Shown here in pieces: positions 8,175 through 16,932 of a stretch of DNA of 64,000 nucleotides. The position numbers were made by a program, and so were the translations under genes. This DNA is from Haloglomus salinum (lineage in GTDB: Archaea > Halobacteriota > Halobacteria > Halobacteriales > Haloarculaceae): positions 930,001-994,000 of the forward strand of contig NZ_CP101153.1 in the NCBI RefSeq assembly GCF_024298825.1, in the 5' to 3' direction. Position 1 is the stretch's first letter; each line of letters begins with the position of its first letter. The notes below the pieces were generated by a model. That model did no database searches and had not been told where the DNA came from. It saw only the letters and a list, made by a program, of their open reading frames with translations.

Positions 8175-9071
8175 ATGGCCGAGCAGGAATCGCTGGCGCT
8201 GGAGCGCGTGCTGCCGCCCGAGGACACCGCCGTCGGCTACTTGCTCCGACTGTCGCGCCCCCGATTCTGGCTGTATCTCGCGGGGCCCGTGGTGGTGGGT
8301 GTGGCGTACGCCGCCGGCTCGGTCGGCGAACTGTTCGCCCCGCTCGCGCTCGCGCTGTTCGCGTACTTCCTGCTCCCCGCGAACGTCTTCCTCTACGGCG
8401 TCAACGACATCTTCGACGCCGACATCGACGCGGAGAACCCGAAGAAGGAGGGCCGGGAGGTCCGGTACCAGGGTTCCCGCCTCGTCGTCGCGGCCGTCGT
8501 CGTCTCGGGGCTGCTGGGACTGGTGTTCGTCCCGTTCCTCCCGCTCGCCGCAGTGGGGACACTGGCCCTGTTCGGCTTCCTCTCGGTCGAGTACTCGGCG
8601 CCGCCGCTGCGCTTCAAGACGACGCCGTTCCTCGACTCGCTCTCGAACGGCCTCTACATCCTCCCCGGCGTCGTGGCGTACACGGCGCTCGCCGGGCAAC
8701 TGCCACCGCTGGGCGCCATCGTCGGCGGCTGGCTCTGGACGATGGGGATGCACACGTTCTCCGCGATTCCGGACATCGAACCCGACCGCGCCGCCGGCAT
8801 CGAGACGACCGCGACCTACCTCGGGCGGTTCAACACCTTCCTCTACTGCGCGCTGATGTGGCTCCTGGCGGCGGTGGCGTTCGTCTACGTCCACCCCTTC
8901 TTCACGGTGGTGCTGATGCTGTACCCGCTGCTGGTGTTCGGCATCACCTTCGCCCGCGTGGACGTGGACGAGGCCTACTGGTGGTACCCCATCATCAACT
9001 CGCTCGCCGGGATGGTCATCACGATGGGTGGGCTGTACGTACTGGTCTACGGCAACCCGTTCGTGGGGTAG
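8175..9071 (+). CDS. lyeJ: Lycopene elongase/1,2-hydratase (UbiA family)
   Basis: A 298-residue prenyltransferase with about eight membrane segments. Both Asp-rich motifs of UbiA enzymes are seen: 'NDIFDADIDAENPKKEGRE' (first) and 'DIEPDRAAGIETTATYLG' (second). In haloarchaea this subgroup adds dimethylallyl C5 units to lycopene and hydrates the 1,2-double bond, the first committed steps to bacterioruberin. It is co-transcribed with crtD (two-base gap). The third usual gene of the cluster, cruF, does not follow; instead a repeat element begins 58 bases on. Confidence 0.88.
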   Translation: MAEQESLALERVLPPEDTAVGYLLRLSRPRFWLYLAGPVVVGVAYAAGSVGELFAPLALALFAYFLLPANVFLYGVNDIFDADIDAENPKKEGREVRYQGSRLVVAAVVVSGLLGLVFVPFLPLAAVGTLALFGFLSVEYSAPPLRFKTTPFLDSLSNGLYILPGVVAYTALAGQLPPLGAIVGGWLWTMGMHTFSAIPDIEPDRAAGIETTATYLGRFNTFLYCALMWLLAAVAFVYVHPFFTVVLMLYPLLVFGITFARVDVDEAYWWYPIINSLAGMVITMGGLYVLVYGNPFVG

Positions 9072-9129
9072 GGCGGCAGCTGCGAATCGCTTTGCCGTTC
9101 AAACGATGACCGAAGCGGCGGAACCCTGT

Positions 9130-9640
9130 ACGAAGCCCTCGGCCGCTCCGGGGCCGCGGCTCGCTGTGCTCCTTGCCTCGCTCCCTTCGGTCGCTCGGCT
9201 GCGGTGCTTGCGTCGCCGGGGCACCGCGGAGCGGCCTCGCCCTTCGAGTCCGCCAGGACACAGAACGTGTCACGGGCGCGGCGGCCCTGCCCTTCCCCGG
9301 GGCGCACGGCCTCGCGGGCAAGCCGCTCGGCACACGCTCCCGGCCGACGAGCGGCTGCTCGGCCGGCCGGTTCCACTAACAGGAAGCGCGCTCGCACCAT
9401 CCCAGCGAACCCGCGACCGAAGGGAGCGTGGTGAGCGCATCCGGCGCGAGCGCGGGGAGGTGTGGGGGCACCAGCACTCCGCTGGAACCACTACGCGCGT
9501 CGCTCGACCCGAAACACCTCCCCCTGGCGGACTCGAAGGGCGAGCGCTCTCGGGGAAGACGGCCGACGCAAGCACCGCAGGCGCCTCCGGCGCCCGAGGA
9601 GCGCAGCGAGGCCCTCAACCCGAGAGTGCGAGGGCTTCGT
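9130..9640. repeat. 511-bp GC-rich imperfect inverted-repeat element
   Basis: This fills most of the 705-base gap between the convergent lyeJ and rfcL genes. The outer ends are ACGAAGCCCTCG (9130-9141) and its exact complement (9629-9640). Further matching blocks in the same order are 9160-9173 with 9597-9610 (13/14), 9199-9215 with 9564-9580 (17/17) and 9236-9257 with 9523-9544 (22/22). A nested 70-bp unit (9454-9523) has its own 10-bp inverted ends, GGGGAGGTGT/ACACCTCCCC. No protein with plausible codon use is present. Related copies occur at 54704-54846 and, for the inner unit, at 17762-17825. Bases 9641-9776 are AT-rich and show nothing else. Confidence 0.8.
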
Positions 9641-9776
9641 AGTTGTTGTCGCTGAAATTGTTGGCAGAGAACACAAGGACTTCGTATGGTCCGAATTAGT
9701 AATATACTAGAGGTTTTAGAGCAAAATATTCGACCTAATCGTTGAATGTCGCTAATTAGCACTTTAATTCCTGTCT

Positions 9777-11246
9777 CTACATGAAATCGCCTAGCCCGGA
9801 CTGCTGGTCGTCATCCTCCGCGGCCTCCGCGTCGGCCTCGCGGCCCTCCTCCTCCCCGTCGCCCGAGCCATCGTCACCGCCACCGAGCGTCGCCTGCGCG
9901 ACTTCCTCGTCTTCGCCGTCGGCATCGTCACCCTCCTCCCCGTCCATCTCCGACTCCGCCACACCACCAGCGAACGCGCCACCCGAATGCTCCACCGCCT
10001 CCTGCTCGCGCAGTTCCTCTGCGTCGGCCACGATGTCCTGCACCTTGTTCGTCGACTCGCCGCTGCCCGTGACGAAGGAGACGTGCTCTGCCTCCAGTTC
10101 GTAGCGGGCGGCCATCAACACCGTCAACTCGCGATTCTTGCAGTGGTGGGTCATCACCGCGAGGAACGGCATGATCTCACGCCGAGCGGTCGCCGTCGAC
10201 ACCCCGGCGGACTCGGCGATGCGCTCGGCGATGTAGTCCCGCGTCGAGTCCCGGTACGACCGATAGGGGGCGCCGCCGTAGCGCGTCCAGCCACCGCGGT
10301 CGCGGGTACGGGCGGCCGCGACACCCGCCGCGATGTTGTCGGTCGCGTAGCGCCAGTACGTGTAGTTCTGCGTCGCCCGCACGCGTCCGAGCCAGCGGTC
10401 GGCCTTCGCGAGGTAGCCGTACGCGTCAGCCACCTCGTCGCCCTCGTACACCGTCGGGACCTTGTCCTCGACCCACTGGAGCAGGTCGTCGGGCGTCTCG
10501 TCCGTGTCGTAGGCGGTCTGGAGGGCCTCCTCCGGCGACTGCTCCTTGAGCACCGCGTCGAGCAGCGAGAAGATGTCCTGCGTGCGGTCGCGGTCGCTCG
10601 TCGAGACGTCGTCCTCGGTGATGCGGTCCCGCCCCTCGGCGGCGGCCTGCAGGTCCTTGATGGCCCCGCGGAGGTCGCCGTCGTTGGTGCTCGCGATACG
10701 GTCCAGCGCGGCGTCCTCGTACTGGATATCCTCCTTGCGGCAGATGTCCCGGAGGACGGGGAGGATGGAGCGCTTGCCCACGTCCCGGAACTCGATATCC
10801 CGACAGGCGCTCCGCAACCCGCGTGACATCTCGTAGAAGTCGTTGGCGATGAGGACGATGGGCTGGTTGGCCGACTTCACGAGGTCCGTCATCGCGCGGG
10901 CGCCGCCGCGGTCCTTGTGCTGGTGGAGGTTGTCCGCCTCGTCGAGGATGACCAGTTGCCGGCCCGTCGAGGTGAGCGACTGGTTCATCGCCGCGCCGCC
11001 GGCCACCTTCTTGATCTTGTCAGCGGTCCGCGAGTCGCTGGCGTTGAGTTCCATCACCGACCAGCCCATGTCGTTCGCGAGCGCGTGCGCGGCGCTGGTC
11101 TTCCCCACGCCGGGCGCGCCGTAGATGATGACCGCCTCGCCGTGGTCGTCCCACGACCGGGCCCACTCGTGGAGCTGGTCCCGGGCCTTGTCGTTGCCCC
11201 GGACCTCCGACAGCGTCGTGGGCCGGTACTTCTCCGTCCAGTCCAT
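9777..11246 (-). CDS. rfcL: Replication factor C large subunit
   Basis: The clamp-loader large subunit, 489 residues. Walker A is 'GAPGVGKT' (43-50) and Walker B 'LVILDEAD' (98-105); the rest of the AAA+ core and collar domain match archaeal RfcL. The last ~75 residues form an extremely acidic linker of Asp, Glu and Gly that ends in 'QSGLGDFM', a PCNA-interacting (PIP-box-like) peptide at the very C-terminus. With the small subunits (not in the window) it loads PCNA onto primed DNA. A TATA-like element sits about 29 bases before the ATG. Confidence 0.96.
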   Translation of the reverse strand: MDWTEKYRPTTLSEVRGNDKARDQLHEWARSWDDHGEAVIIYGAPGVGKTSAAHALANDMGWSVMELNASDSRTADKIKKVAGGAAMNQSLTSTGRQLVILDEADNLHQHKDRGGARAMTDLVKSANQPIVLIANDFYEMSRGLRSACRDIEFRDVGKRSILPVLRDICRKEDIQYEDAALDRIASTNDGDLRGAIKDLQAAAEGRDRITEDDVSTSDRDRTQDIFSLLDAVLKEQSPEEALQTAYDTDETPDDLLQWVEDKVPTVYEGDEVADAYGYLAKADRWLGRVRATQNYTYWRYATDNIAAGVAAARTRDRGGWTRYGGAPYRSYRDSTRDYIAERIAESAGVSTATARREIMPFLAVMTHHCKNRELTVLMAARYELEAEHVSFVTGSGESTNKVQDIVADAEELREQEAVEHSGGAFAGGVAESEMDGEEGDDADGEDEEVAQATLGGGDDGSGDGEEEGREADAEAAEDDDQQSGLGDFM

Positions 11247-11527
11247 TTAGCGGAGGGAAGCGGGGGTTGGGGTTAGTGGTTGCGGAGGGGCGTCCGTCGA
11301 ACCGAGCGAACGGCACACGAGGGGCACCCGACCCACCCCGACATGAGGTAGCACGGAACTAGCGTCCATTTCCACGAGCTGTTGCACCGACCATCTACAC
11401 TAACAAGCACCCACAATTGACGAGCGTCGACCAATTCCGCCAATACTAGAGCACCATTCAATCGAACGGTTCTCACACGAGGGACGAAGGCAAAGGTACT
11501 ATGGTTGCGTTATATGTATACGAATGT

Positions 11528-12415
11528 ATGCCAAGTGACCGCGGAACCGACCGTCGTTCGTACCTCAAAGCCCTCGCTGCCACTGGCGGCGCCGCGATGC
11601 TCGCAGGCTGTACCGGTGACGGTGGTGACGGTGGCGGCGACGGCGGTGACGGCGGTGACGGCGGCGATGGTGGCAGCTTCATGCCCGCCTCGCTGGACGA
11701 CCTCTCGGGCCACCCCGTCGGCGCGCAGAAGGGGACCACCGGCGAGAGTGTCATCCAGAAGCAGCTCATCGAGCAGAACAAGCTGGAGGAGTCAAACTAC
11801 AACGCCTACGACAACTACACCCTCGCGGTGCAGGACCTGGAGAACGGTAACATCGACGCCATCGTGCTTGACGAACCGGTCGGGAACACGTTCGCCGACC
11901 AGCGCGCCGTGCAGGTCGCGTTCGTCTACGAGACGGGCGAGCGCTACGGCTTCGGCATCCGCCAGGGCGACAGCGACCGCCAGCAGGCCCTCAACGAGGG
12001 GCTCCAGGCTGTCCGCGACAACGGCACCTACGAGGAGCTCCGCAACGAGTGGTTCGGCTCGGAGGACGGCGGCAGCAGTGGCGACAGCGGTGGGAGCGAC
12101 GGTGGCGACGGCGGGTCCGGAGGGCCCGAGATCGTCGCCGGGACCGCGCCGGGGTTCCCGCCGTTCGAGATCAAGCAGGACGGCGAGCTGACCGGGTTCG
12201 ACGTGGAACTGTTCGAGGCCATCGTCGCCGAGACGGAGTACCAGTTCGGCGGCTGGAAGGAGTTCGAGTTCGACGCGCTCATCCCGTCGCTCCGTGACGA
12301 CAAGATCGACGCCATCGCGGCGGCGATGACCATCACCGATGAGCGGGACAACGCCATCGACTTCTCGGACCCGTACTACAGCGCCGACCAGTCAATCATC
12401 GTCCGCGAGAACTGA
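11528..12415 (+). CDS. Circularly permuted amino acid ABC transporter binding protein
   Basis: A 295-residue lipoprotein, Tat-type signal 'RRSYLKALAATGGAAMLAGC' with Cys28, then a Gly/Asp linker. What follows is a family-3 solute-binding domain in reversed order. Residues ~52-177 ('SLDDLSGHPVGAQKGTTGE' to 'NEWFG') are normally the C-terminal half; residues 200-295 ('EIVAGTAPGFPPFE' to 'DQSIIVREN') are normally the N-terminal half. They are joined by a 22-residue Gly/Ser/Asp linker (178-199). Ligand residues look intact: PPFE, Arg273 after 'TITDE', GTTGE and the Asp of 'VLDEP'. The cut falls at the hinge between lobes, where a permuted chain could still fold. The permease gene starts 4 bases later. 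The start could also be an ATG at 11501. Confidence 0.85.
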   Translation: MPSDRGTDRRSYLKALAATGGAAMLAGCTGDGGDGGGDGGDGGDGGDGGSFMPASLDDLSGHPVGAQKGTTGESVIQKQLIEQNKLEESNYNAYDNYTLAVQDLENGNIDAIVLDEPVGNTFADQRAVQVAFVYETGERYGFGIRQGDSDRQQALNEGLQAVRDNGTYEELRNEWFGSEDGGSSGDSGGSDGGDGGSGGPEIVAGTAPGFPPFEIKQDGELTGFDVELFEAIVAETEYQFGGWKEFEFDALIPSLRDDKIDAIAAAMTITDERDNAIDFSDPYYSADQSIIVREN

Positions 12416-12419
12416 GCCG

Positions 12420-13145
12420 ATGACCACTGTGTTCGCGTCGGTCGCCGGTCGGCTCGACCCCGGCGTGGTGCTCCAGGCCGGCGACTGGGCGTTCGTGCTC
12501 AGGAACGCCGACTTCCTGCTCCTCGGCGCCGGAATCACGGTCGCGCTGACACTGACCAGCGTCGTCCTCGGCCTGCTGGCGGGGCTCCCCGCCGGCATCG
12601 TCGAGGTGTACGGCTCCGGCCCCGTCGCGGCCGCGGTGAACCGCGCGGGCGTCCTGCTCCGAGGGACCCCCCTCCTGGTCATCCTGGCGTTCACGTTCTT
12701 CGTCAACCCCATCAACGTCGGCGCGTTCGAGGCCGCGACCCTCGGGCTGGGGCTCCGCAGCGCGGCCTACCAGTCCCAGATCTTCCGTGGCGCCATCCAG
12801 AGCGTCGGCGAGGGGCAGATGGAGGCGGCCCGCTCGGTCGGGATGAGCCAGTTCGAGGCCATCCGGCACGTCGTCGTGCCACAGGCGCTCCGGCGCTCGA
12901 TTCCAGGCTTCCAGAACGAGTTCACCATCGTCCTGAAGGACACCAGCGTCGCCTTCTTCATCGGCCTCTCGGAGCTGCTGACGCGGGGATTCAACCTGTT
13001 CACCCAGCCCGGCCAGTCGACGTCCGTGCTGGAGGTCATCCTCGCGGTCTCGCTGGTCTACTTCGTCCTGACCGTCCTCACCAACCAGGGGCTGGAACTG
13101 CTCGGTCGTCGCTTCGCCATCCCGGGCACGGGAGGTGAACGATGA
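12420..13145 (+). CDS. Polar amino acid ABC transporter permease
   Basis: A 241-residue HisM/GlnP-type inner-membrane subunit with about five membrane helices. The EAA loop that contacts the ATPase is 'EAARSVGMSQFEAIRHVVVP', followed by 'QALRRSIPG'. It presumably forms the translocation pore with the second permease encoded downstream (13903-14895). The ATG at 12420 follows the binding-protein stop by four bases; the 3' end overlaps the ATPase start (ATGA), so translation is coupled. Confidence 0.9.
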   Translation: MTTVFASVAGRLDPGVVLQAGDWAFVLRNADFLLLGAGITVALTLTSVVLGLLAGLPAGIVEVYGSGPVAAAVNRAGVLLRGTPLLVILAFTFFVNPINVGAFEAATLGLGLRSAAYQSQIFRGAIQSVGEGQMEAARSVGMSQFEAIRHVVVPQALRRSIPGFQNEFTIVLKDTSVAFFIGLSELLTRGFNLFTQPGQSTSVLEVILAVSLVYFVLTVLTNQGLELLGRRFAIPGTGGER

Positions 13146-13906
13146 GCGACGCGAACGCGCTCCTCGAGTTCGAGGACGTCCACCAGTCCTACGGCGAGGA
13201 GAAGGTGCTCCGCGGCATCGACTTCGAGATGGAGCGTGGCGACGTGGAGGTCGTCATCGGGCCCTCGGGGAGCGGCAAGTCGACGATGCTCCGCTGTGTG
13301 AACCGCCTCACCGAGATCGATTCCGGCACCATCTACCTCGACGGTGAGCCCGTCACGACCCCGGAGACGGACGTGAACGCGCTCCGGCGTCGGGTCGGGA
13401 TGGTGTTCCAGGATTTCAACCTGTTCGCCCACCGGACCGCGCTGGGCAACGTCACACTCGGGCTGCGCGAGGTGCTGGGCCACTCGAAGGAGGAGGCCCG
13501 CGCCGAGGCGATGAGCCAGCTCGAACGTGTCGGGCTGGCCGACCAGGCCGACTCCTACCCCGCTGAGCTGTCGGGCGGCCAGAAACAGCGCGTCGGCATC
13601 GCCCGCGCGCTGGCGATGGACCCGGAGCTGATGCTGTTCGACGAGCCGACGAGCGCGCTCGACCCCGAACTCATCGGCGAGGTGCTGCGCGTGATGCGTG
13701 ACCTCGCCGACGACGGGATGACGATGCTGTGTGTCACCCACGAGATGGGGTTCGCACAGGAGGCGGCCTCGACCATCTCCTTCCTCGACGAGGGGACGGT
13801 CGTCGAGCGTGGACCGCCCGAGCAGCTGTTCGAGGACCCCGAGCACGAACGGACGGGTGAGTTCCTCGAACGGCTGACCAGCCTCCACGGGGGCCAGCAC
13901 GGATGA
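13142..13906 (+). CDS. Polar amino acid ABC transporter ATP-binding protein
   Basis: A 254-residue GlnQ/HisP-type ATPase. Walker A is 'GPSGSGKST', the signature 'LSGGQKQR', Walker B 'LMLFDEPTSALD' and the H-loop 'VTHEM'. It energises import by the two permeases on either side. Overlaps of four bases (ATGA) at both ends show tight coupling in the operon. Nothing is unusual in its motifs, which argues that the transporter as a whole is functional despite the permuted binding protein. Confidence 0.95.
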   Translation: MSDANALLEFEDVHQSYGEEKVLRGIDFEMERGDVEVVIGPSGSGKSTMLRCVNRLTEIDSGTIYLDGEPVTTPETDVNALRRRVGMVFQDFNLFAHRTALGNVTLGLREVLGHSKEEARAEAMSQLERVGLADQADSYPAELSGGQKQRVGIARALAMDPELMLFDEPTSALDPELIGEVLRVMRDLADDGMTMLCVTHEMGFAQEAASTISFLDEGTVVERGPPEQLFEDPEHERTGEFLERLTSLHGGQHG

Positions 13907-14895
13907 GCACCGAGACCGCCGACGAGCCGGGGAGTTCGGCGACCACACGCGGCACCGTCGGTGTCGAACTCGGCCGGCGACCGCTGTTCTACGCCGTGCT
14001 GGGCCCGTTCTGGGCCTGGCTCGTCGTCCGGTGGGTGTACGACTGGGTAGTCGTCCCGGGGACGAACGTGACCTCGCGGGAGACGTTCTTCCCGACCCAG
14101 CCGTTCGTGTCGGCGGGCGAGGCCCTCCGGCAGGCGGCCGCGCCGGGCCCTCTCGCGGGCCTGCTGGACTGGCTTGCGGGCGGACTGGACTTCATCGCCT
14201 TCGGTATCGAGGCGCTCCCGCAACTCGCAGCCGGTGCCTGGGTCACCATCGTCCTCACCGTCGTCTCTATCCTCGCAGGGCTGGTGCTGGCGGTGCCGCT
14301 GAGCGTGGCCCGGGTCTACGGTAATCGCGTGGCCCGGTATCCCGCACTCGCGGCGACGGAACTCATCCGTGGGACGCCACTGCTCGCACAGCTGTTCGTC
14401 CTCTACTTCGGGCTGGGGCTCACCCAGTACGTCCGGGAGGTGCCCGGCGTCGGCGTGGGCGTCCTGCCCGACACGGCGGTGATGGTCGCGCTCATCGGCT
14501 TCACCATCAACTCGGCGGCCTACCAGTCCGAGTACATCCGGTCGGCGCTGCTGTCGGTCGACTCGGGCCAGCTGACGGCCGGTCGCGCCATCGGCCTCTC
14601 GAAGGTCGACGCCATCCGGCACGTCGTCCTGCCCCAGGGGCTCCGGTTCGCCATCCCGGGCTGGTCGAACGAGCTGGTCTACCTCATCAAGTACTCCTCG
14701 CTGGCCTCGTTCATCACGGTCCGGGAGCTGTTCTTCCGGGCCGAGGCCATCGGCAACGACACCTACCTGTACGTCCAGATCTACACCGCCGCCGCGCTGT
14801 TCTACATCGCGCTGGTCGTCTCGGCGTCGGCGTTCATGAGCTACGTCGAGGGCCGCGTCGCCATCCCCGGGCTGGGGACCAAGGGCCGGCGGTAG
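13903..14895 (+). CDS. Polar amino acid ABC transporter permease, long form
   Basis: A 330-residue second permease. The core resembles the other permease, with EAA-type loop 'GLSKVDAIRHVVLPQGLR'. An N-terminal extension of ~100 residues carries one extra hydrophobic segment ('LFYAVLGPFWAWLVVRWVY') and a linker, a layout seen in GltK/YhdY-like permeases. It probably pairs with the 241-residue permease to make a heterodimeric pore. It is the last gene of the operon; the next gene begins ~58 bases on. Confidence 0.9.
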   Translation: MSTETADEPGSSATTRGTVGVELGRRPLFYAVLGPFWAWLVVRWVYDWVVVPGTNVTSRETFFPTQPFVSAGEALRQAAAPGPLAGLLDWLAGGLDFIAFGIEALPQLAAGAWVTIVLTVVSILAGLVLAVPLSVARVYGNRVARYPALAATELIRGTPLLAQLFVLYFGLGLTQYVREVPGVGVGVLPDTAVMVALIGFTINSAAYQSEYIRSALLSVDSGQLTAGRAIGLSKVDAIRHVVLPQGLRFAIPGWSNELVYLIKYSSLASFITVRELFFRAEAIGNDTYLYVQIYTAAALFYIALVVSASAFMSYVEGRVAIPGLGTKGRR

Positions 14896-14952
14896 GTCGC
14901 GGCCACCACACCCGCCGAAACCGCTTTGCCCACCGCGGCCCGCCCTCCGGGC

Positions 14953-15765
14953 GTGCCATCGACGGTCGTCCACGTCGCCTTCGGGCTCCTCGTCGCTGCA
15001 GCCGTGCTCGGGCCCTACTTCGACCGTCGGGCCCTGCTCGCGGTCGCGGCCGCCGTCGTCTTCGTCGACCTGGACACCGTCACGAGCCTCGCCCTCGAAT
15101 CGACCCACCGGGCGCTGTTCCACACGGTCCTCATCCCGCTGTTCGCCGCGACCTACCTGTACGCGGAGACGCACCTGGGCGAGCGCTCGCTGGTCCGCGA
15201 GCGGTACGGGGACAGAGGCGTGCGGGTGGCGTGGGCCGCCATCGCCGCGGTCGTCGTCTCGGCCATCGGCCTCGACCTCACCAACCCCGCCGGGGTGAAC
15301 CTCCTCTACCCGCTTCACGACCAGTTCTACGCATTCGACGGGGCCGCCAACTACTCCAGCCAGGCCGGCTTCCAGCAGTCGTTCGTGGAGATCGGGACCG
15401 CGACGCCGGAGCCGAGCGGTGGCGGTGGGGGCGGCGCTCGCGTCGACGTGGGCGGGCAGGGCTCGACCCGCGACTACCACGTCGGCAGCGGTATCGACCC
15501 GGACAAGGGCCGCGAGCCGAAGGACGTCCGGCGGGTCTTCCCGGTCGTCTTCCGGGGCTGGCAGCTCCTGCTCGTCGTCGCGAGCGTCATCGGCCTGACG
15601 GTCCGCGCCCGGCTCTCACCCGAGGTGGCGATGGCCGAGACGACGCGGGCCCCCTCCGAGACGGACGGCGACGCGGAGCCGGCGGTCCGTCGGGTCGGCG
15701 ACGACAGCGCCCCCCTGGATTCGGAGGCCAACGAGACATCCGACGGCGAGGGGGATGCGCCGTGA
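14953..15765 (+). CDS. YdjM-type membrane metal-dependent hydrolase
   Basis: A 270-residue membrane protein of the LexA-regulated/YdjM (DUF457) family. The opening is 'MPSTVVHVAFGLLVAAAV' with a His, later 'STHRALFHTVLIPLF' with further His residues, as in this family of predicted zinc-dependent membrane hydrolases. About five membrane segments are seen, and the C-terminal ~60 residues are an acidic tail. A GTG at 14953 is chosen over an upstream TTG because the paralogue at 16933-17676 starts at the same place. The stop overlaps the GNAT start. Confidence 0.75.
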   Translation: MPSTVVHVAFGLLVAAAVLGPYFDRRALLAVAAAVVFVDLDTVTSLALESTHRALFHTVLIPLFAATYLYAETHLGERSLVRERYGDRGVRVAWAAIAAVVVSAIGLDLTNPAGVNLLYPLHDQFYAFDGAANYSSQAGFQQSFVEIGTATPEPSGGGGGGARVDVGGQGSTRDYHVGSGIDPDKGREPKDVRRVFPVVFRGWQLLLVVASVIGLTVRARLSPEVAMAETTRAPSETDGDAEPAVRRVGDDSAPLDSEANETSDGEGDAP

Positions 15766-16298
15766 CCAGCCCCACCGCGGGGCCGGACCCGGACCCGACC
15801 GTCCGGCCGTACGACCCGGACCACGATGCCGAGGCGTTGTGGGCCGGCAAGCGGTCGTTCGAACTCGGGCTCGGGGAGGCAGGGAACACCGAGAAGGAAG
15901 CTGCGTACGCCGAGAAGCTCACCGCGGACTACCGCACGGACTGGCTCAACTGGGTCCGGCGCTGCGTCGAGACTGACCCCGGCTGCGTGCTGGTCGCGGT
16001 CCCGGCGCGCGAGGTCACGGACGGGCCGCCGCTCGCGGGCTACGCGTTCCTGCTCCCCGAGCGACTGGCGTTCGTCTGGGACGCGGCCGTCCTGAACGAG
16101 CTGTGGGTCGCCCCGCGCAACCGTGGGACTGGACTCGCGGACGAGCTGTTCGAGGGGGTGCTGGCCCACGCCCGCGAGCAGACCCTGCCGCTGGACCGGC
16201 TCCTGCTGGACGTGGACACGGAGAACGAGCGGGCCCGCGCCTTCTACGAACGCCACGGCTTCACCGGGTGGGGCGAACTCGTGGCGCGTGACCTCTGA
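15762..16298 (+). CDS. GNAT family N-acetyltransferase
   Basis: A 178-residue acetyltransferase. The acetyl-CoA pyrophosphate loop is 'RNRGTGLADELF' after strand 'LNELWVAP', and the C-terminal motif B is 'NERARAFYERHGF'. The GTG start overlaps the TGA of the preceding membrane hydrolase gene (GTGA), so the two are coupled. The substrate is unknown; the N-terminal ~60 residues have no membrane or signal segment. Confidence 0.85.
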   Translation: MTSPTAGPDPDPTVRPYDPDHDAEALWAGKRSFELGLGEAGNTEKEAAYAEKLTADYRTDWLNWVRRCVETDPGCVLVAVPAREVTDGPPLAGYAFLLPERLAFVWDAAVLNELWVAPRNRGTGLADELFEGVLAHAREQTLPLDRLLLDVDTENERARAFYERHGFTGWGELVARDL

Positions 16299-16324
16299 GC
16301 CGGGGGGCTCGTGGCCGCCGGGCG

Positions 16325-16858
16325 TCAGTCGGTGACCGTCGCGATGAGGCCGCCGACAGTGCCGAACACGAGGGGGTAGACCAGGCCCGCGAGGAGGACA
16401 CCCGTCGCGAGCACCGGACCGGTTCCCTCGGCCTGGAACAGGAACAGCTCGACGAGCACGAGCACGAGGTAGCCGAGCACGACGCCAGCAGCGCCCAGCA
16501 GCGCCTCGGCCGGTTCGTCGATATCGCCGTACTGTCCGACGGCGAGGCCAGCCGCGATGAGGACCAGCGGCGGGACGACGTAGAGAAGGGTGGTGAACCC
16601 ATCCTCGCCACCGATAAAGCTCCCGGTGCCGCTCCCGAGGAAGCCCAGGTCGACCATCGTCTCCACGAAGTGGGCGTTGAAGAACACCCAGCCGACGGCC
16701 TTCCACGTCGGGATGTCGGTCGCCTGACGGAGGATGTTGTCGCGGATGCTGCCGGAGGTGATGATGAAGACGAGGACGTAGCCGACCAGTTCCGCGGCAG
16801 CACCGACGGCGGCGCCGACCGCGAGCGGGACCTTCCTGTTGCCGACTGAAACTGACAT
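16325..16858 (-). CDS. Haloarchaeal membrane protein of unknown function
   Basis: A 177-residue protein with about five hydrophobic segments, e.g. 'PLAVGAAVGAAAELVGYVLV' and 'VVLGYLVLVLVELFLF'. It resembles a haloarchaeal family often annotated only as a putative transporter (possibly DUF7978), but the exact name is not certain. The ATG at 16858 is set by the hydrophilic 'MSVSVGNRKV' just before the first membrane helix. It lies 75 bases downstream of a YdjM paralogue on the same strand. Confidence 0.7.
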   Translation of the reverse strand: MSVSVGNRKVPLAVGAAVGAAAELVGYVLVFIITSGSIRDNILRQATDIPTWKAVGWVFFNAHFVETMVDLGFLGSGTGSFIGGEDGFTTLLYVVPPLVLIAAGLAVGQYGDIDEPAEALLGAAGVVLGYLVLVLVELFLFQAEGTGPVLATGVLLAGLVYPLVFGTVGGLIATVTD

Positions 16859-16932
16859 TCCGTTCGGCCGGTCACGGGGCCGCCGAAAGTAGTTTCCGGC
16901 CGACGGGTTCCGAGAACCAACCACACACCCCT

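Noticed and set aside
9028-9650. Several open frames inside the 9130-9640 element
   Set aside because: They overlap in all frames and follow the inverted repeats; none has plausible codon use or domain content.
13555-15480. Minus-strand open frame of 641 codons antisense to the ABC transporter
   Set aside because: It covers parts of three well-supported genes on the plus strand, and the product is of low complexity with no family.
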